This document shows, one piece after another, positions 29,542 to 38,224 of a stretch of 60,054 nt of DNA. The stretch is from Clostridium sp. D53t1_180928_C8. Lineage in GTDB: Bacteria > Bacillota > Clostridia > Clostridiales > Clostridiaceae. The translations under genes and the position numbers were made by a program. Each line of letters opens with the position of its first letter. The first letter of the stretch is position 1. The stretch spans positions 1-60,054 of the forward strand of contig NZ_JADPEL010000021.1 of NCBI RefSeq assembly GCF_015667795.1. The letters are read 5' to 3'. The notes beneath the pieces were generated by a model. It ran no database searches. It had not been told where the DNA came from and worked only from the letters and a program-made list of their open reading frames with translations.

Positions 29542-29576
29542 AAATATCAATTTCTCCATAGAAGAAATTGATATTT
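29542..29576. terminator. Terminator after the 29595-29921 gene
   Basis: AAATATCAATTTCT and its complement, 14-bp perfect stem, with a run of T on the minus strand immediately after. Confidence 0.85.
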
Positions 29577-29594
29577 AAATATCTCATATTAAAA

Positions 29595-29921
29595 TTATTT
29601 TACTGCAGAGTTTTTAACAACTGATATCTTAATTATTTCGTTTTGGAATGCTTTTAATAAAGCTTTTTCTAAAACTTTTTGTTGATCGAAGTTTTCAATA
29701 TCTCTACACTCAGCAAATACTTTATTTAATTCTCCATCAACATTAGTATATGTTAATGTAACATATGGTTTATCGTATTCAACCTTTATGATTTTTAATC
29801 CCCAAGAAATTTGAGCATAATCTCCATCAACTGTTAACTTAGTTAAAGACTTTAATTTTTCATTTTCAGCGTTTGGATCATTAATTATTAATAGTTCATC
29901 GCCTACTTTATATTTTGCCAT
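29595..29921 (-). CDS. Conserved hypothetical protein, 108 residues
   Basis: Soluble protein with a strong AAGGAGGATAAAG ribosome site and its own terminator, so it is very likely real. The first half reads as beta strands (KYKVGDELLIINDP, ISWGLKIIKVEYDKPYVTLTYTNVDG), possibly an SH3- or KOW-like barrel; the C-terminus is helical. No catalytic motif seen. Divergent from perR, about 230 bases between start codons. Confidence 0.7.
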   Translation of the reverse strand: MAKYKVGDELLIINDPNAENEKLKSLTKLTVDGDYAQISWGLKIIKVEYDKPYVTLTYTNVDGELNKVFAECRDIENFDQQKVLEKALLKAFQNEIIKISVVKNSAVK

Positions 29922-30092
29922 ATACTTTATCCTCCTTATATCAACATTAATTATAAATTATATTTTATACAATTAATAATTAATGTATTAAATATGTAAT
30001 TATTAATTCTTACTCTTCTTATAAAATATCATAATGTATATAATTTTACAATGAAATTTTAATAAGTTTAAGTTATCAATTAATAAATGTTA

Positions 30093-30122
30093 TTGACAAA
30101 TAATTATAATTTTTAATATAAT
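30093..30122 (+). promoter_or_regulatory. Sigma-A promoter of perR
   Basis: TTGACA (30093-30098), 18-base spacer, TATAAT (30117-30122). The spacer and -10 hold TTATAAT followed by an imperfect inverted half (TAATATAA), a weak resemblance to a PerR box. The -10 overlaps the ATG at 30121, which rules that codon out as the translation start. Confidence 0.75.
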
Positions 30123-30153
30123 GTTATTAAATAAATATAGGATGGTGTACCTT

Positions 30154-30561
30154 ATGGAAGATATAATTCTAACCTTTAAAGAAAAAAAGCTTAAATTAAC
30201 ACCCCAAAGACTAGCTGTTTATCAATACTTAAAAAGCACTAGTGAACATCCTTCAGCTGAAACTATTTATAAATCTTTACAACCAAGTTACCCTACTATG
30301 AGTTTAGCCACTGTATATAAAACCTTAAAAACTCTAGTAGAAATTGGACTTGTACAAGAATTAAATGTTGGTGAAGGTAATTTTAGATATGATGGTAATT
30401 GCAGCGAGCATGGTCATATACAATGTATTACTTGTGGTAAAGTAGATGATTTGCACGATGTTGATTTTTCTCCATTAAATAAAATGGTTGAAGAAAATAC
30501 TCAATATAAAGTTAAATGGAATAAGCTTTTCTTTTATGGCTTATGTAAAGAATGTCAGTAG
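30154..30561 (+). CDS. perR: PerR-type peroxide-sensing Fur-family repressor
   Basis: A 135-residue Fur-family regulator (winged helix with LKLTPQRLAVYQYL and TMSLATVYKTLKTL, dimerisation domain after about 75). All Bacillus subtilis PerR metal ligands are present with an offset of five: regulatory site His32, Asp80, His86, His88 and Asp99; structural zinc Cys91, Cys94, Cys131 and Cys134. Asp99 (Asp104 in B. subtilis) is the residue that separates PerR from Fur, where it is Glu. Start chosen at 30154 because the promoter -10 covers the first ATG and AGGATGGTG lies just upstream. It probably controls oxidative-stress genes; none is adjacent. Confidence 0.92.
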   Translation: MEDIILTFKEKKLKLTPQRLAVYQYLKSTSEHPSAETIYKSLQPSYPTMSLATVYKTLKTLVEIGLVQELNVGEGNFRYDGNCSEHGHIQCITCGKVDDLHDVDFSPLNKMVEENTQYKVKWNKLFFYGLCKECQ

Positions 30562-30581
30562 AATATCTACTGGCTTTTTTT
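30556..30581 (+). terminator. Terminator overlapping the perR stop codon
   Basis: CAGTAG-AATAT-CTACTG followed by GC and a run of seven T. The TAG of the left arm is the perR stop codon. Confidence 0.85.
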
Positions 30582-30635
30582 ATTATATACGTATTTATTA
30601 CCTCATATCAACATATACTTAACTGAGGTGATACT

Positions 30636-31559
30636 ATGTTCAATTTTATAAAATTAAAAAAGAATTTTTTTATAGCATTAATTGTTGCTATTTTTATAAT
30701 ATGTACAAGTATACATATTATAAGTAATACATATTCTAAAAATACGCAAACTATCTCTAATAAAACTCTTGACGATACTAAAGAATATGACTTTGATTGT
30801 GATGGTGAAAATGATCAATTAACCGTTATATCAACCAATTCAACATATTCTATAAAAATAAAAAATTCCTTTGGAGAAATATTATTAAAAAGCAATGAAT
30901 TTGATTACTCTCTATTAGATATAACCTCTTCCTGTAATATAAATATTTCATACTTAGATTTAAATAGAAACAAAATCCCTGAATTGATTATTAGTGGTTT
31001 TAAAAATAACAAACCTACTTTTTATATATTCCAATGGGTAGATACTATGTTTCAAGAAGTAATATTTTCTCAAAATAACATTTTAGGAATTCTCGACTAT
31101 AATAATTCAAGAACGCCCAAGATCTATACAACAAACTCCACTACTGGCGACAAAGGTACCAACGGATATATACTAAATTCACACTCTTTAAAAGATATTA
31201 CATTTAGCAATCCTAAAATTCCGTCTCTTGGAAACATACAAACACTTATAAATATTGTTGAAGCTGATTATGAGTTAGATGATGCACCAGATATATTTAC
31301 TTCATATATTCCTAGCAAAGAATTAGGTATATTGTGGAACTTAGATAAATCGACTTACAGATATTCATTTCAAAAAGGCTATTTCTACGATATTTCATGG
31401 GATGACTCAGGAAAAGCTACTGCACTATATTGGATTCTTTCTTTTGAAAAAGTTAATTTTACTGATTCAAACAAAAAAATAGAAGAACTTACTCTACATG
31501 TAAAAGCTGAGTTAGACGAATTAGACGAATATAAAATCTCTTCAATAATTAAGTACTAA
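30636..31559 (+). CDS. Membrane-anchored extracytoplasmic protein with an EF-hand/FG-GAP-like motif
   Basis: A 307-residue protein with one N-terminal hydrophobic helix (about 10-30) after a lysine-rich start, then an extracytoplasmic region rich in Asn, Ser and Thr. Two repeats resemble VCBS/FG-GAP-type calcium-binding loops: EYDFDCDGENDQLTVI (about 50-65) and YLDLNRNKIPELIISG (about 107-122). The C-terminal part is helical and acidic. No enzyme motif seen. Own ribosome site (ACTGAGGTG). Function unknown; a surface or spore-envelope role is only a guess. Confidence 0.65.
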   Translation: MFNFIKLKKNFFIALIVAIFIICTSIHIISNTYSKNTQTISNKTLDDTKEYDFDCDGENDQLTVISTNSTYSIKIKNSFGEILLKSNEFDYSLLDITSSCNINISYLDLNRNKIPELIISGFKNNKPTFYIFQWVDTMFQEVIFSQNNILGILDYNNSRTPKIYTTNSTTGDKGTNGYILNSHSLKDITFSNPKIPSLGNIQTLINIVEADYELDDAPDIFTSYIPSKELGILWNLDKSTYRYSFQKGYFYDISWDDSGKATALYWILSFEKVNFTDSNKKIEELTLHVKAELDELDEYKISSIIKY

Positions 31560-31560
31560 T

Positions 31561-31584
31561 AAAAGGCCGCTATAAAAGCGGCCT
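31561..31584 (-). terminator. GC-rich terminator serving the minus-strand transcript
   Basis: AGGCCGC-TATAAAA-GCGGCCT (31564-31584) is followed on the minus strand by TTTTATTAG; on the plus strand it is followed by AAAAGGGGG, so it should work mainly for the 31706-32212 transcript, although it lies right after the plus-strand gene. Confidence 0.75.
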
Positions 31585-31588
31585 AAAA

Positions 31589-31652
31589 GGGGGATGGGGG
31601 GGTTTAGCTTTAATGAAGATTTCTCTTCATTTGCTATAGGAGAATACTCTCC
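31589..31652 (-). other. Structured, poly-C 3' untranslated region
   Basis: On the minus strand, downstream of the 31706-32212 gene: hairpin GGAGA-GTAT-TCTCC (31652-31639), hairpin AATGAAGA-GAAA-TCTTCATT (31631-31612, GNRA-type loop, extended by TAGC/GCTA), then a tract of seven C, AT, five C (31602-31589) and the terminator above. Confidence 0.6.
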
Positions 31653-31705
31653 GGTACAGTAATAGTATTAACCTTTCTCTTAATTTTATTCACTTATTAT
31701 TAATA

Positions 31706-32212
31706 TTACTCATCAAACGCTCCATCATTATACATCAAAATTATCTTATCTATAAAAGCTCCTCTTTCTCCATTTACAATACTCCTAATAGCCTTTAACA
31801 TTTGTATATTTTCATCATTTCTATCAATTTTCCCATCTAATATATCATTATTAACAACTTCACTAGCTTCCTCTTCATAATTATCTGATTCTTTATCAAA
31901 ATTCCTTCCATTAGAATTTTGATTCATGGAGCTTCCCATCGGATTCATAGACCCCATTAAATTTCCTAAATTCAAATTATTAAAATCAAATCCTTGTGTA
32001 TTCATAGACTGTAATAAACTGTTTATTTGATTCATGTCTATATTACCAAACATGCTGCTTAATAATTGATTAGGATTTATTCCAAATGGTCCATTATTAT
32101 ATGTTTGCCTATTATTCATATTCGCATTATTATTCATATTCGCATTATTTCTATTTTCATTTGCAGCTTCACGCCTAGTATCGGCTCTGCTTTTATGCTT
32201 ACGCTTAGACAT
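31706..32212 (-). CDS. Asn/Met-rich low-complexity protein, probably spore-related
   Basis: A 168-residue hydrophilic protein: a basic N-terminus (MSKRKHKSRADTRREA), an Asn/Met-rich middle with the tandem repeat NANMNN-NANMNN and several FNNLNLGN/MGSMNPMG units, and an acidic C-terminal region ending in a conserved-looking helical part (MLKAIRSIVNGERGAFIDKIILMYND). Strong GGAGGAAATT ribosome site. Last of three low-complexity genes on this strand, all starting with strong ribosome sites; the composition is like spore coat or exosporium proteins of clostridia, but no named family was recognised. Confidence 0.6.
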   Translation of the reverse strand: MSKRKHKSRADTRREAANENRNNANMNNNANMNNRQTYNNGPFGINPNQLLSSMFGNIDMNQINSLLQSMNTQGFDFNNLNLGNLMGSMNPMGSSMNQNSNGRNFDKESDNYEEEASEVVNNDILDGKIDRNDENIQMLKAIRSIVNGERGAFIDKIILMYNDGAFDE

Positions 32213-32243
32213 ATAATTTCCTCCAATTAATTTCTTTACTCCA

Positions 32244-32300
32244 TTATATGTAATTAAATAATATATGTTTATAATTTAGGACATTTTTTTGGAGGGTCAT
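32244..32300 (-). CDS. Possible 18-codon ORF starting inside a perfect hairpin
   Basis: On the minus strand GGAGGG-TCTT-ATG forms an ideal start, but the Shine-Dalgarno sequence and the ATG sit in a perfect hairpin (GGAGGGTC-TTAT-GACCCTCC, 32310-32291). The ORF reads MTLQKNVLNYKHILFNYI. It lies between the Cys-rich gene and the Asn-rich gene. It may be a leader peptide or nothing. Confidence 0.2.
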   Translation of the reverse strand: MTLQKNVLNYKHILFNYI

Positions 32301-32320
32301 AAGACCCTCCATCCTCTTAA

Positions 32321-32632
32321 CTAGCAGCAGCAGTTACTTTCACAGCAACAGTTGTTTCCTACGTTATTATTTCCTCCAAATAGGCTACCATAGGATCCAC
32401 CACATAGTAAGAATAATAAGATTATTAGATATGAGCAGTTGTTATTAAGAAGTCCTGAACCACAAGCAATTAATAAGAATATAATTGGTGCTACACAATT
32501 ATTTAATCCACCAAATATATTTCCACATCCTCCTGCATTATTTGCTACAGCATTATTGCAGCAAGGTTCACAACAACAAGGTTCACAACAACATTCTTGG
32601 CAACAACATTTATTGTGTTTTTTCTTTGACAT
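32321..32632 (-). CDS. Cys-rich small protein, probably spore-related
   Basis: A 103-residue protein with about 22 cysteines, clustered at the N-terminus (KCCCQECCCEPCCCEPCC, residues 8-25, a tandem CCCEP repeat) and at the C-terminus (NCCCESNCCC). Between lie two hydrophobic stretches (APIIFLLIACGSGLLNN and SYLIILLFLLCGGSYGSLFGG) that resemble each other and those of the next gene. The design suggests disulfide cross-linking or metal binding at a membrane or spore surface. Strong AAGGAGGAATAG ribosome site. Family not recognised. Confidence 0.65.
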   Translation of the reverse strand: MSKKKHNKCCCQECCCEPCCCEPCCNNAVANNAGGCGNIFGGLNNCVAPIIFLLIACGSGLLNNNCSYLIILLFLLCGGSYGSLFGGNNNVGNNCCCESNCCC

Positions 32633-32655
32633 AACTATTCCTCCTTCCTACTAAA

Positions 32656-33027
32656 TTATACTAGGCCAGCATAAGGTACTGCGTTATTTCCGCATCCAAA
32701 GCTACCATTACATAAGAATAGGATAACTAGCAAGAATAAATATCCTCCACCACAATTTCCTAATCCACCAAAGAAACCATTATTTGCAGTATTTCCTGCG
32801 CAACAACAATTACTACTTGTGTTACATCCACATCCAGTGTTTCCAGCGTATCCGCCACATCCACCTTGTCCAGCATAGAATAAAATTAATAATATCCAGA
32901 TCCAGCTTCCAAAGCCGCATCCTAAATTACCATTACCTCCAAAGCCATTACAGCCTTGATCTACTGGAGGATAGCTTGGACATTCAATGTCATTTAATTC
33001 ATCAATCATATCATGCATACTAGGCAT
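32656..33027 (-). CDS. Gly/Cys-rich small protein with YjcZ-like hydrophobic segments
   Basis: A 123-residue protein: an acidic N-terminus (MPSMHDMIDELNDIECPSYPPVDQ), then glycine- and cysteine-rich sequence with two hydrophobic segments (SWIWILLILFYAGQGGCGG about 41-59 and GGYLFLLVILFLCNGSFGCGN about 94-114). A glycine-rich stretch followed by an aliphatic segment is the pattern of YjcZ-type sporulation proteins. Very strong AGGAGGAATGTTAAT ribosome site. 23 bases upstream of the Cys-rich gene, so these are likely co-expressed. Confidence 0.65.
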   Translation of the reverse strand: MPSMHDMIDELNDIECPSYPPVDQGCNGFGGNGNLGCGFGSWIWILLILFYAGQGGCGGYAGNTGCGCNTSSNCCCAGNTANNGFFGGLGNCGGGYLFLLVILFLCNGSFGCGNNAVPYAGLV

Positions 33028-33228
33028 ATTAACATTCCTCCTAAGGATTTGATTTTTTTGTTTTTATACTATATACTATTCTTCTCAATGTTATTTGACA
33101 CCATTTTCATCTTTTTCATGATATTTTTTTCTTAAAATTTCTTAATTTTAATTTTGATGCCTCCCTAACATTTCCCCTCTCTACTAATTATTCTAAATAG
33201 CTATTAAATGTGATAATTTTTATAAAAA

Positions 33229-33257
33229 AAATAGCTACCCTTATTGGGTAGCTATTT
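33229..33257 (-). terminator. Terminator after ysxC
   Basis: AAATAGCTACCC-TTATT-GGGTAGCTATTT, 12-bp perfect stem, followed on the minus strand by a T run. Confidence 0.9.
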
Positions 33258-33260
33258 CAT

Positions 33261-33860
33261 TTATGCTTGTGCTTCTTCTGATAAATCCTCAAATATATTG
33301 TTTATCAGCTCATCTTTTCCTTTTTTATTTAAAGATGAGAAGAAGTAAAATTTATCTGTACTTCCAAGCCCTAATGTTTCTTTTATTAACTTTCTACTTT
33401 TTCCAAGATCATTATTAGAAAGTTTATCACTCTTTGTTGCTATAACTATACAATCATAATCAAAGTGTTTAATCCATTCATACATCATGACATCATCAGC
33501 TGTAGGTTTATGTCTTGAATCAACTAAAAGTATAACTCTCTTTAATTCTTCCCTATCTGTTAGATACATTTCAATAGTTTTTCCCCAGCTTTCTTTTTCC
33601 TTTTTAGATACCTTAGCATATCCATACCCAGGTAAATCTACTAGATAAAAATCATCATTTATCAAGAAAAAGTTTATAAGCCTTGTCTTACCAGGTGTTT
33701 GAGATACCTTAGCAAGTTTTTTTCTGTTTGTTAAAGCGTTTATTATAGAACTCTTACCTACATTAGATCTTCCAACAAAGGCAATTTCATTTCTACCATC
33801 AATTGGGTATTGATTTCTCTTAACAGCAGATATAATAAACTCAGATTTTTTAATTATCAA
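33261..33860 (-). CDS. ysxC: YsxC/EngB ribosome-biogenesis GTPase
   Basis: A 199-residue TRAFAC GTPase needed for 50S assembly. G1 GRSNVGKSS (about residues 30-38), G2 region [11 protein letters not shown]3 DLPGYGYA and G4 ATKSDK. The start is set at TTG 33860, nine bases after GGAG; the TTG at 33869 directly abuts the Shine-Dalgarno sequence and is unlikely. It overlaps the end of lonA by 11 bases, the usual lon-ysxC arrangement of Firmicutes. Confidence 0.94.
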   Translation of the reverse strand: MIIKKSEFIISAVKRNQYPIDGRNEIAFVGRSNVGKSSIINALTNRKKLAKVSQTPGKTRLINFFLINDDFYLVDLPGYGYAKVSKKEKESWGKTIEMYLTDREELKRVILLVDSRHKPTADDVMMYEWIKHFDYDCIVIATKSDKLSNNDLGKSRKLIKETLGLGSTDKFYFFSSLNKKGKDELINNIFEDLSEEAQA

Positions 33861-36180
33861 TTTTATCAACTCCGATTAATGCATTTTGTAATACTTCTTC
33901 AACGTTATCAGCAAATATTAAATCTAATTTACCTTTAATTGAAGCAGGTATTTCATCTACATTCTTTTTATTTTCTTTTGGTAAAATAATTGTATTAATT
34001 CCTATTCTATGTGCTGCTAAACATTTTTCTTTAACACCACCAATAGCTAATACCCTTCCTGTTAAAGTAACTTCTCCAGTCATAGCTATATTTCCCTTTA
34101 CCTTATTTTTTGATAAAGCAGATACTAATGCAGTAACTATTGTTACACCTGCAGAAGGTCCATCTTTAGGAACAGCCCCTTCGGGAACATGGATATGGAC
34201 ATCATTTTTCTTGTAGAAATCTTCAGGTATGCCATATTTATCGCTATTAGCTCTTACATAACTATATGCAGCCTTAGCAGATTCCTGCATTACCGAACCT
34301 AATTGTCCAGTTAATTCTAGTTTACCATTTCCTTTCATAACTGCAACTTCAACTGGTAAAGTATCTCCACCATATGCAGTCCAAGCAAGTCCAGTAACCA
34401 CTCCAATTTTATCATCTTTTTCTTCATTTTCAAATTCAAACACAACTGGACCTAAATACTTTTCTAACTTACTTGTAGAAACTGTTAAACTCTTTTTCTT
34501 ACTTTTAATTAATTCAGTAATAGCTTTTCTAATAACCTTATTAATTTGTCTTTCTAAAGTTCTAACCCCTGATTCTCTAGTATATCCATTTACTATTTCT
34601 TTTATAGTATTATCAGAAATTTTTATTGTTTTTTCATCAACACCATACTCTTCCATAGCCCTTTTAAGCAGATGATTTTTAGCAATATTGAACTTTTCTT
34701 CATAAGTATATCCTGATACCTGAATTATTTCCATTCTATCAAGTAAAGCTCTAGGTATAGTATCTAAAGAATTTGCAGTTGTTATGAATAAAACATTTGA
34801 TAAGTCAATTTCAACTTCCATAAATGCATCTCTGAAAGCCTTATTTTGATTTTGATCTAAAACTTCCAATAATGCATCTGCTGGATTACCCTTATAGTCT
34901 GAACTTAATTTATCAATTTCATCTAATAAAATCAATGGATTACTTACTTTAGCCTCTTTTAAGGCATAAACCAATCTCCCTGGCATTGCACCTATATAAG
35001 TTCTTCTATGCCCTCTTATTTCAGCCTCATCACGAACTCCACCTAAAGAAATTCTTACAAATTTTTTATTTAATGATTTAGCTACTGATTTAGCTATAGA
35101 ACTTTTCCCTACTCCCGGTGGCCCAACCAAACATAAAATAGGTCCTTTTAAAGATTTAGTATATTGCTTCACTGCTAAATATTCTAAAATTCTTTCTTTA
35201 ACTTCTTCTAATCCATAATGTTCTTCATCAAGTATTTTAGAAGCCTTTTCTATATCAAAAGAATCCTTAGTACACTTATTCCAAGGTAATGCAACTACCC
35301 AATCTAAATAACTTCTAATGCTATTTCCCTCACTTGAGTTAGATGATTTTAGCCTTGATAGCTCATATTCTGCTTTTTCTCTAACTTCCTTTGGCATTTT
35401 AAGCTTCTTTAATTGTTCGGTATATTTATTTATCTCTCTTTTTTCTTCATCTTCTCCAAGCTCTTCTTGAATAGCTTTTATTTGCTCTCTTAAGAAATAT
35501 TCTTTATTACTTTTATCAAGCTTAGTTTTTACTTTATTTCCTATCTCTTTTTCAATTTGAATTATTTGTATTTCTTCATCGATAAAGACAAGTAGCTTTT
35601 CTATTCTTTCATGAACATTGATAGTTTCTAATATTAATTGCTTCTTTTCGTCCTCTAGTTGTATATAAGCTGCAATTAAATCTGTAACTTTACCTAAATT
35701 CTTTTCTTGCTCCATCATTTGAAGAACTTTACTATCATCACCTTCTGTCACATGTATATATGCAGCAAATGCCTTACCAAGCTGATTTCTAAAGGCTAAA
35801 TCTTCATTAGTTTCAACCTCTTTTTCCGATTCTGATATTTTTTCGATAATCCCCCTAAGATGATTATCCTTTTCTTCAAATTCTAACAGTGTAGCTCTTT
35901 CTATTCCTTCAACTAATACTCTTGTAGTTCCTTTTGGAAGCTTAAGTATTTGCTTTATTTTACATATAGTTCCTATTGAGTACATGTCCTCTTTTTCAGT
36001 TGGCAACTCAACTTCTGGATCTTTTTGTGTAACTAAAAATATTTTACCCTCTTGTAGCATTGCTTCCTCTAATGAAGCAATAGACTTTTCTCTACCAATA
36101 TCAAAATGTATAATCATATTGGGAAAAATAGTAATACCTCTAAGAGGAATTAACGGTAATAAAATTGAATCTGTATTCAT
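33850..36180 (-). CDS. lon: Lon protease (LonA)
   Basis: A 776-residue ATP-dependent serine protease. Domains: N-terminal LonN substrate domain (to about 200), helical linker, AAA+ module with Walker [10 protein letters not shown] (about 350-358) and Walker [10 protein letters not shown], and the protease domain with catalytic Ser in [10 protein letters not shown] and Lys in [10 protein letters not shown]. Good GGAGGGGG ribosome site. Degrades misfolded and regulatory proteins. Followed by ysxC with overlap, preceded by lonB. Confidence 0.97.
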   Translation of the reverse strand: MNTDSILLPLIPLRGITIFPNMIIHFDIGREKSIASLEEAMLQEGKIFLVTQKDPEVELPTEKEDMYSIGTICKIKQILKLPKGTTRVLVEGIERATLLEFEEKDNHLRGIIEKISESEKEVETNEDLAFRNQLGKAFAAYIHVTEGDDSKVLQMMEQEKNLGKVTDLIAAYIQLEDEKKQLILETINVHERIEKLLVFIDEEIQIIQIEKEIGNKVKTKLDKSNKEYFLREQIKAIQEELGEDEEKREINKYTEQLKKLKMPKEVREKAEYELSRLKSSNSSEGNSIRSYLDWVVALPWNKCTKDSFDIEKASKILDEEHYGLEEVKERILEYLAVKQYTKSLKGPILCLVGPPGVGKSSIAKSVAKSLNKKFVRISLGGVRDEAEIRGHRRTYIGAMPGRLVYALKEAKVSNPLILLDEIDKLSSDYKGNPADALLEVLDQNQNKAFRDAFMEVEIDLSNVLFITTANSLDTIPRALLDRMEIIQVSGYTYEEKFNIAKNHLLKRAMEEYGVDEKTIKISDNTIKEIVNGYTRESGVRTLERQINKVIRKAITELIKSKKKSLTVSTSKLEKYLGPVVFEFENEEKDDKIGVVTGLAWTAYGGDTLPVEVAVMKGNGKLELTGQLGSVMQESAKAAYSYVRANSDKYGIPEDFYKKNDVHIHVPEGAVPKDGPSAGVTIVTALVSALSKNKVKGNIAMTGEVTLTGRVLAIGGVKEKCLAAHRIGINTIILPKENKKNVDEIPASIKGKLDLIFADNVEEVLQNALIGVDKIDN

Positions 36181-36370
36181 TTTCCCCCTCCATTCTAAAG
36201 ACTATCTTATTAATACATTTAACTTTTCCATTATACACATAAATACATCTTTTTTCAACTTCATACACCAAATATCTAAATTACGAAGCAAAATAAAAGT
36301 TAAGGTGGAAATTATACATTCACCTCTTAGAATAAGGGGGTATCCTTTTAAAATTAGCTAAGCATTATTC

Positions 36371-36423
36371 AAAAAAACTTAACTGGCCGTAAGGTCCTTA
36401 ACTATAAATTGCTTCGCAATTTT
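36371..36423 (-). terminator. Terminator region after lonB
   Basis: Just past the lonB stop, AAATTGC-GAA-GCAATTT (36423-36407) forms a small perfect hairpin. Further on, an imperfect stem built from GGACC and GGCC within TTAA arms is followed by seven T (36377-36371). The second element is the better terminator candidate. Confidence 0.6.
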
Positions 36424-36429
36424 CTTAAA

Positions 36430-38082
36430 TTATTCTTTTCCTTTTGCAGATAAAATATCTATTTTTGAATTTGGAGTTTCAATTATACATAAGTCTATTA
36501 CTTCTTTAATATGTGATACCTTAATTACTGTTATTCCGTCATATTCATAAAAACTATCATTCCAATTAGCCTCTGGAATTAATACTTTCATTGCACCAGC
36601 TTTTTTAGCCGCTAATATTTTGGCATTAACTCCACCAATAGGATTAACAGCACCTAATAGACTTATTTCACCAGTCATTGCAATTTTGCTATCTATAGGC
36701 ATTTTTATTATTGCACTATAAACTGCACTAGCAATTGCTATTCCGGCAGAAGGACCATCTACAGGTATTCCTCCTGGTATATTTATATGAATATCATATT
36801 GTTCACATTTTAAATCAAAAATATTATTTAAAGCAGTTAATACATTTTGTATTGAAGAATATGCCGTACTTTTTCTTTTTATTTTTCTATTACTCATAGT
36901 AATTTCTTCTTCTTCAATAATTCCTGAAATTTTTAATTCTCCGCTTCTTTCTGATACCTTTCTAGCTGTAGCCTCTATTTCCATCAACATACCTATATTA
37001 GCTCCATGTACTGCTAAACCATTAACTACTCCAATTTGTGGTTCATTAGGAACTCTTATATCAGGTATCTCTGTATATTGACCATTTTCTATTACCCACT
37101 TAATATCATCTTCAGTTATATTTTCTCTATCTTCATTAATAGCAATACCTGCACATAACTGAACTAAATTAACAACCTCTCTACCATTAGAACAATGTCT
37201 ACTAATAACATCTAAGCCTTTATCTGTAGCTTTTAACCCAACCCTTTCTATAGCTCTACTTCCTATCTCCCTTATTTCATCAGTTTGTAAGCCTCTAAAA
37301 AACACCTCTACACATCTAGATCTTATAGCTGGAATAATTTCTTCAGGACTTCTAGTTGTTGCACCTATAAGTCTGAAATCAGCTGGTAATCCATTATCAA
37401 AAATTTCTTTTATAAAAGTAGGCATATTAGGATCTTCAGAACTATAATAAGAACTATCTAAAAAAACTTTTCTATCTTCTAATACCTTCAGCAATTTATT
37501 CATTTCTATAGGATGTAACTCTCCTATCTCATCAATAAATAATATTCCACCATGGGCTTTTGTTACTGCTCCTGGTTTGGGTTGTGGTATACCTGCAACA
37601 CCTAGTGCTCCAGCCCCTTGGTAAATTGGATCATGAACCGAACCTATTAACGGATCTGCTATCCCCCGCTCATCAAATCTTATTGTTGTAGCATCTATCT
37701 CAACAAATTTAGCATCTCGTTTAAAGGGAGATTTTTCTTTCTTTTTAGCTTCTTCTAATACTAATCTCGCTGCTGCTGTTTTACCTATTCCAGGTGGTCC
37801 ATAAATAATAACATGTTGAGGATTAGGTCCACATATAGCAGCCTTTAAGGCCTTTATTCCCTCTTCTTGACCTATAATATCTTCAAAATTAATTGGTCTA
37901 CTTTTTTCAGTTAAAGGTTCTGTTAACTTTATTCTTCTCATTTTAAGAAGCTTTTCCATTTCCTTTTTATTTTCTTTATCTACTACTACGGTTTTAGAAT
38001 GATTAGCTTTATTACTATTAAATAGGTATACTATAAATAGAATCATCATTATGAATTGTAAAATTATCATTATTTCACTCAT
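36430..38082 (-). CDS. lonB: LonB, membrane-anchored Lon-like protease
   Basis: A 550-residue Lon-family protease without the LonN domain. An N-terminal hydrophobic helix (about 5-22, IMIILQFIMMILFIVYLF) anchors it. AAA+ module with Walker A GPPGIGKTA (about 95-103) and Walker B ILFIDEIGEL; protease domain with catalytic Ser in PVDGPSAGIA and Lys in GGVNAKILAA. In Bacillus subtilis LonB is made in the forespore, consistent with a spore-former. 142 bases after clpX, with a terminator between, so probably its own transcript. Confidence 0.93.
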   Translation of the reverse strand: MSEIMIILQFIMMILFIVYLFNSNKANHSKTVVVDKENKKEMEKLLKMRRIKLTEPLTEKSRPINFEDIIGQEEGIKALKAAICGPNPQHVIIYGPPGIGKTAAARLVLEEAKKKEKSPFKRDAKFVEIDATTIRFDERGIADPLIGSVHDPIYQGAGALGVAGIPQPKPGAVTKAHGGILFIDEIGELHPIEMNKLLKVLEDRKVFLDSSYYSSEDPNMPTFIKEIFDNGLPADFRLIGATTRSPEEIIPAIRSRCVEVFFRGLQTDEIREIGSRAIERVGLKATDKGLDVISRHCSNGREVVNLVQLCAGIAINEDRENITEDDIKWVIENGQYTEIPDIRVPNEPQIGVVNGLAVHGANIGMLMEIEATARKVSERSGELKISGIIEEEEITMSNRKIKRKSTAYSSIQNVLTALNNIFDLKCEQYDIHINIPGGIPVDGPSAGIAIASAVYSAIIKMPIDSKIAMTGEISLLGAVNPIGGVNAKILAAKKAGAMKVLIPEANWNDSFYEYDGITVIKVSHIKEVIDLCIIETPNSKIDILSAKGKE

Positions 38083-38193
38083 AAATTTCTTCCCTCCACT
38101 TTTATAAACTCTATTTGTATTATTAACCTTTAATAGTTCTATTATTCCATAATTGCTAGTAATTAATTATATTTTCAAATAAAAAGAAAAATG

Positions 38194-38224
38194 AAAACAC
38201 CCCTAGAAATCTAGAGGTGTTTTA
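38194..38224 (-). terminator. Terminator after clpX
   Basis: AAAACACC and GGTGTTTT outer arms with CTAG/CTAG inner pairs, one mismatch, directly after the clpX stop. Confidence 0.8.

Noticed and set aside
30121-30153. Upstream ATG start for perR
   Set aside because: The promoter -10 (30117-30122) covers it, so the codon is not transcribed; the 30154 start has a ribosome site and aligns with PerR proteins.
32784-33023. Plus-strand ORF of 79 codons opposite the Gly/Cys-rich gene
   Set aside because: The minus-strand frame has a strong ribosome site and repeated composition; the plus-strand reading is Tyr/His/Gln-rich, as expected from antisense glycine and cysteine codons.
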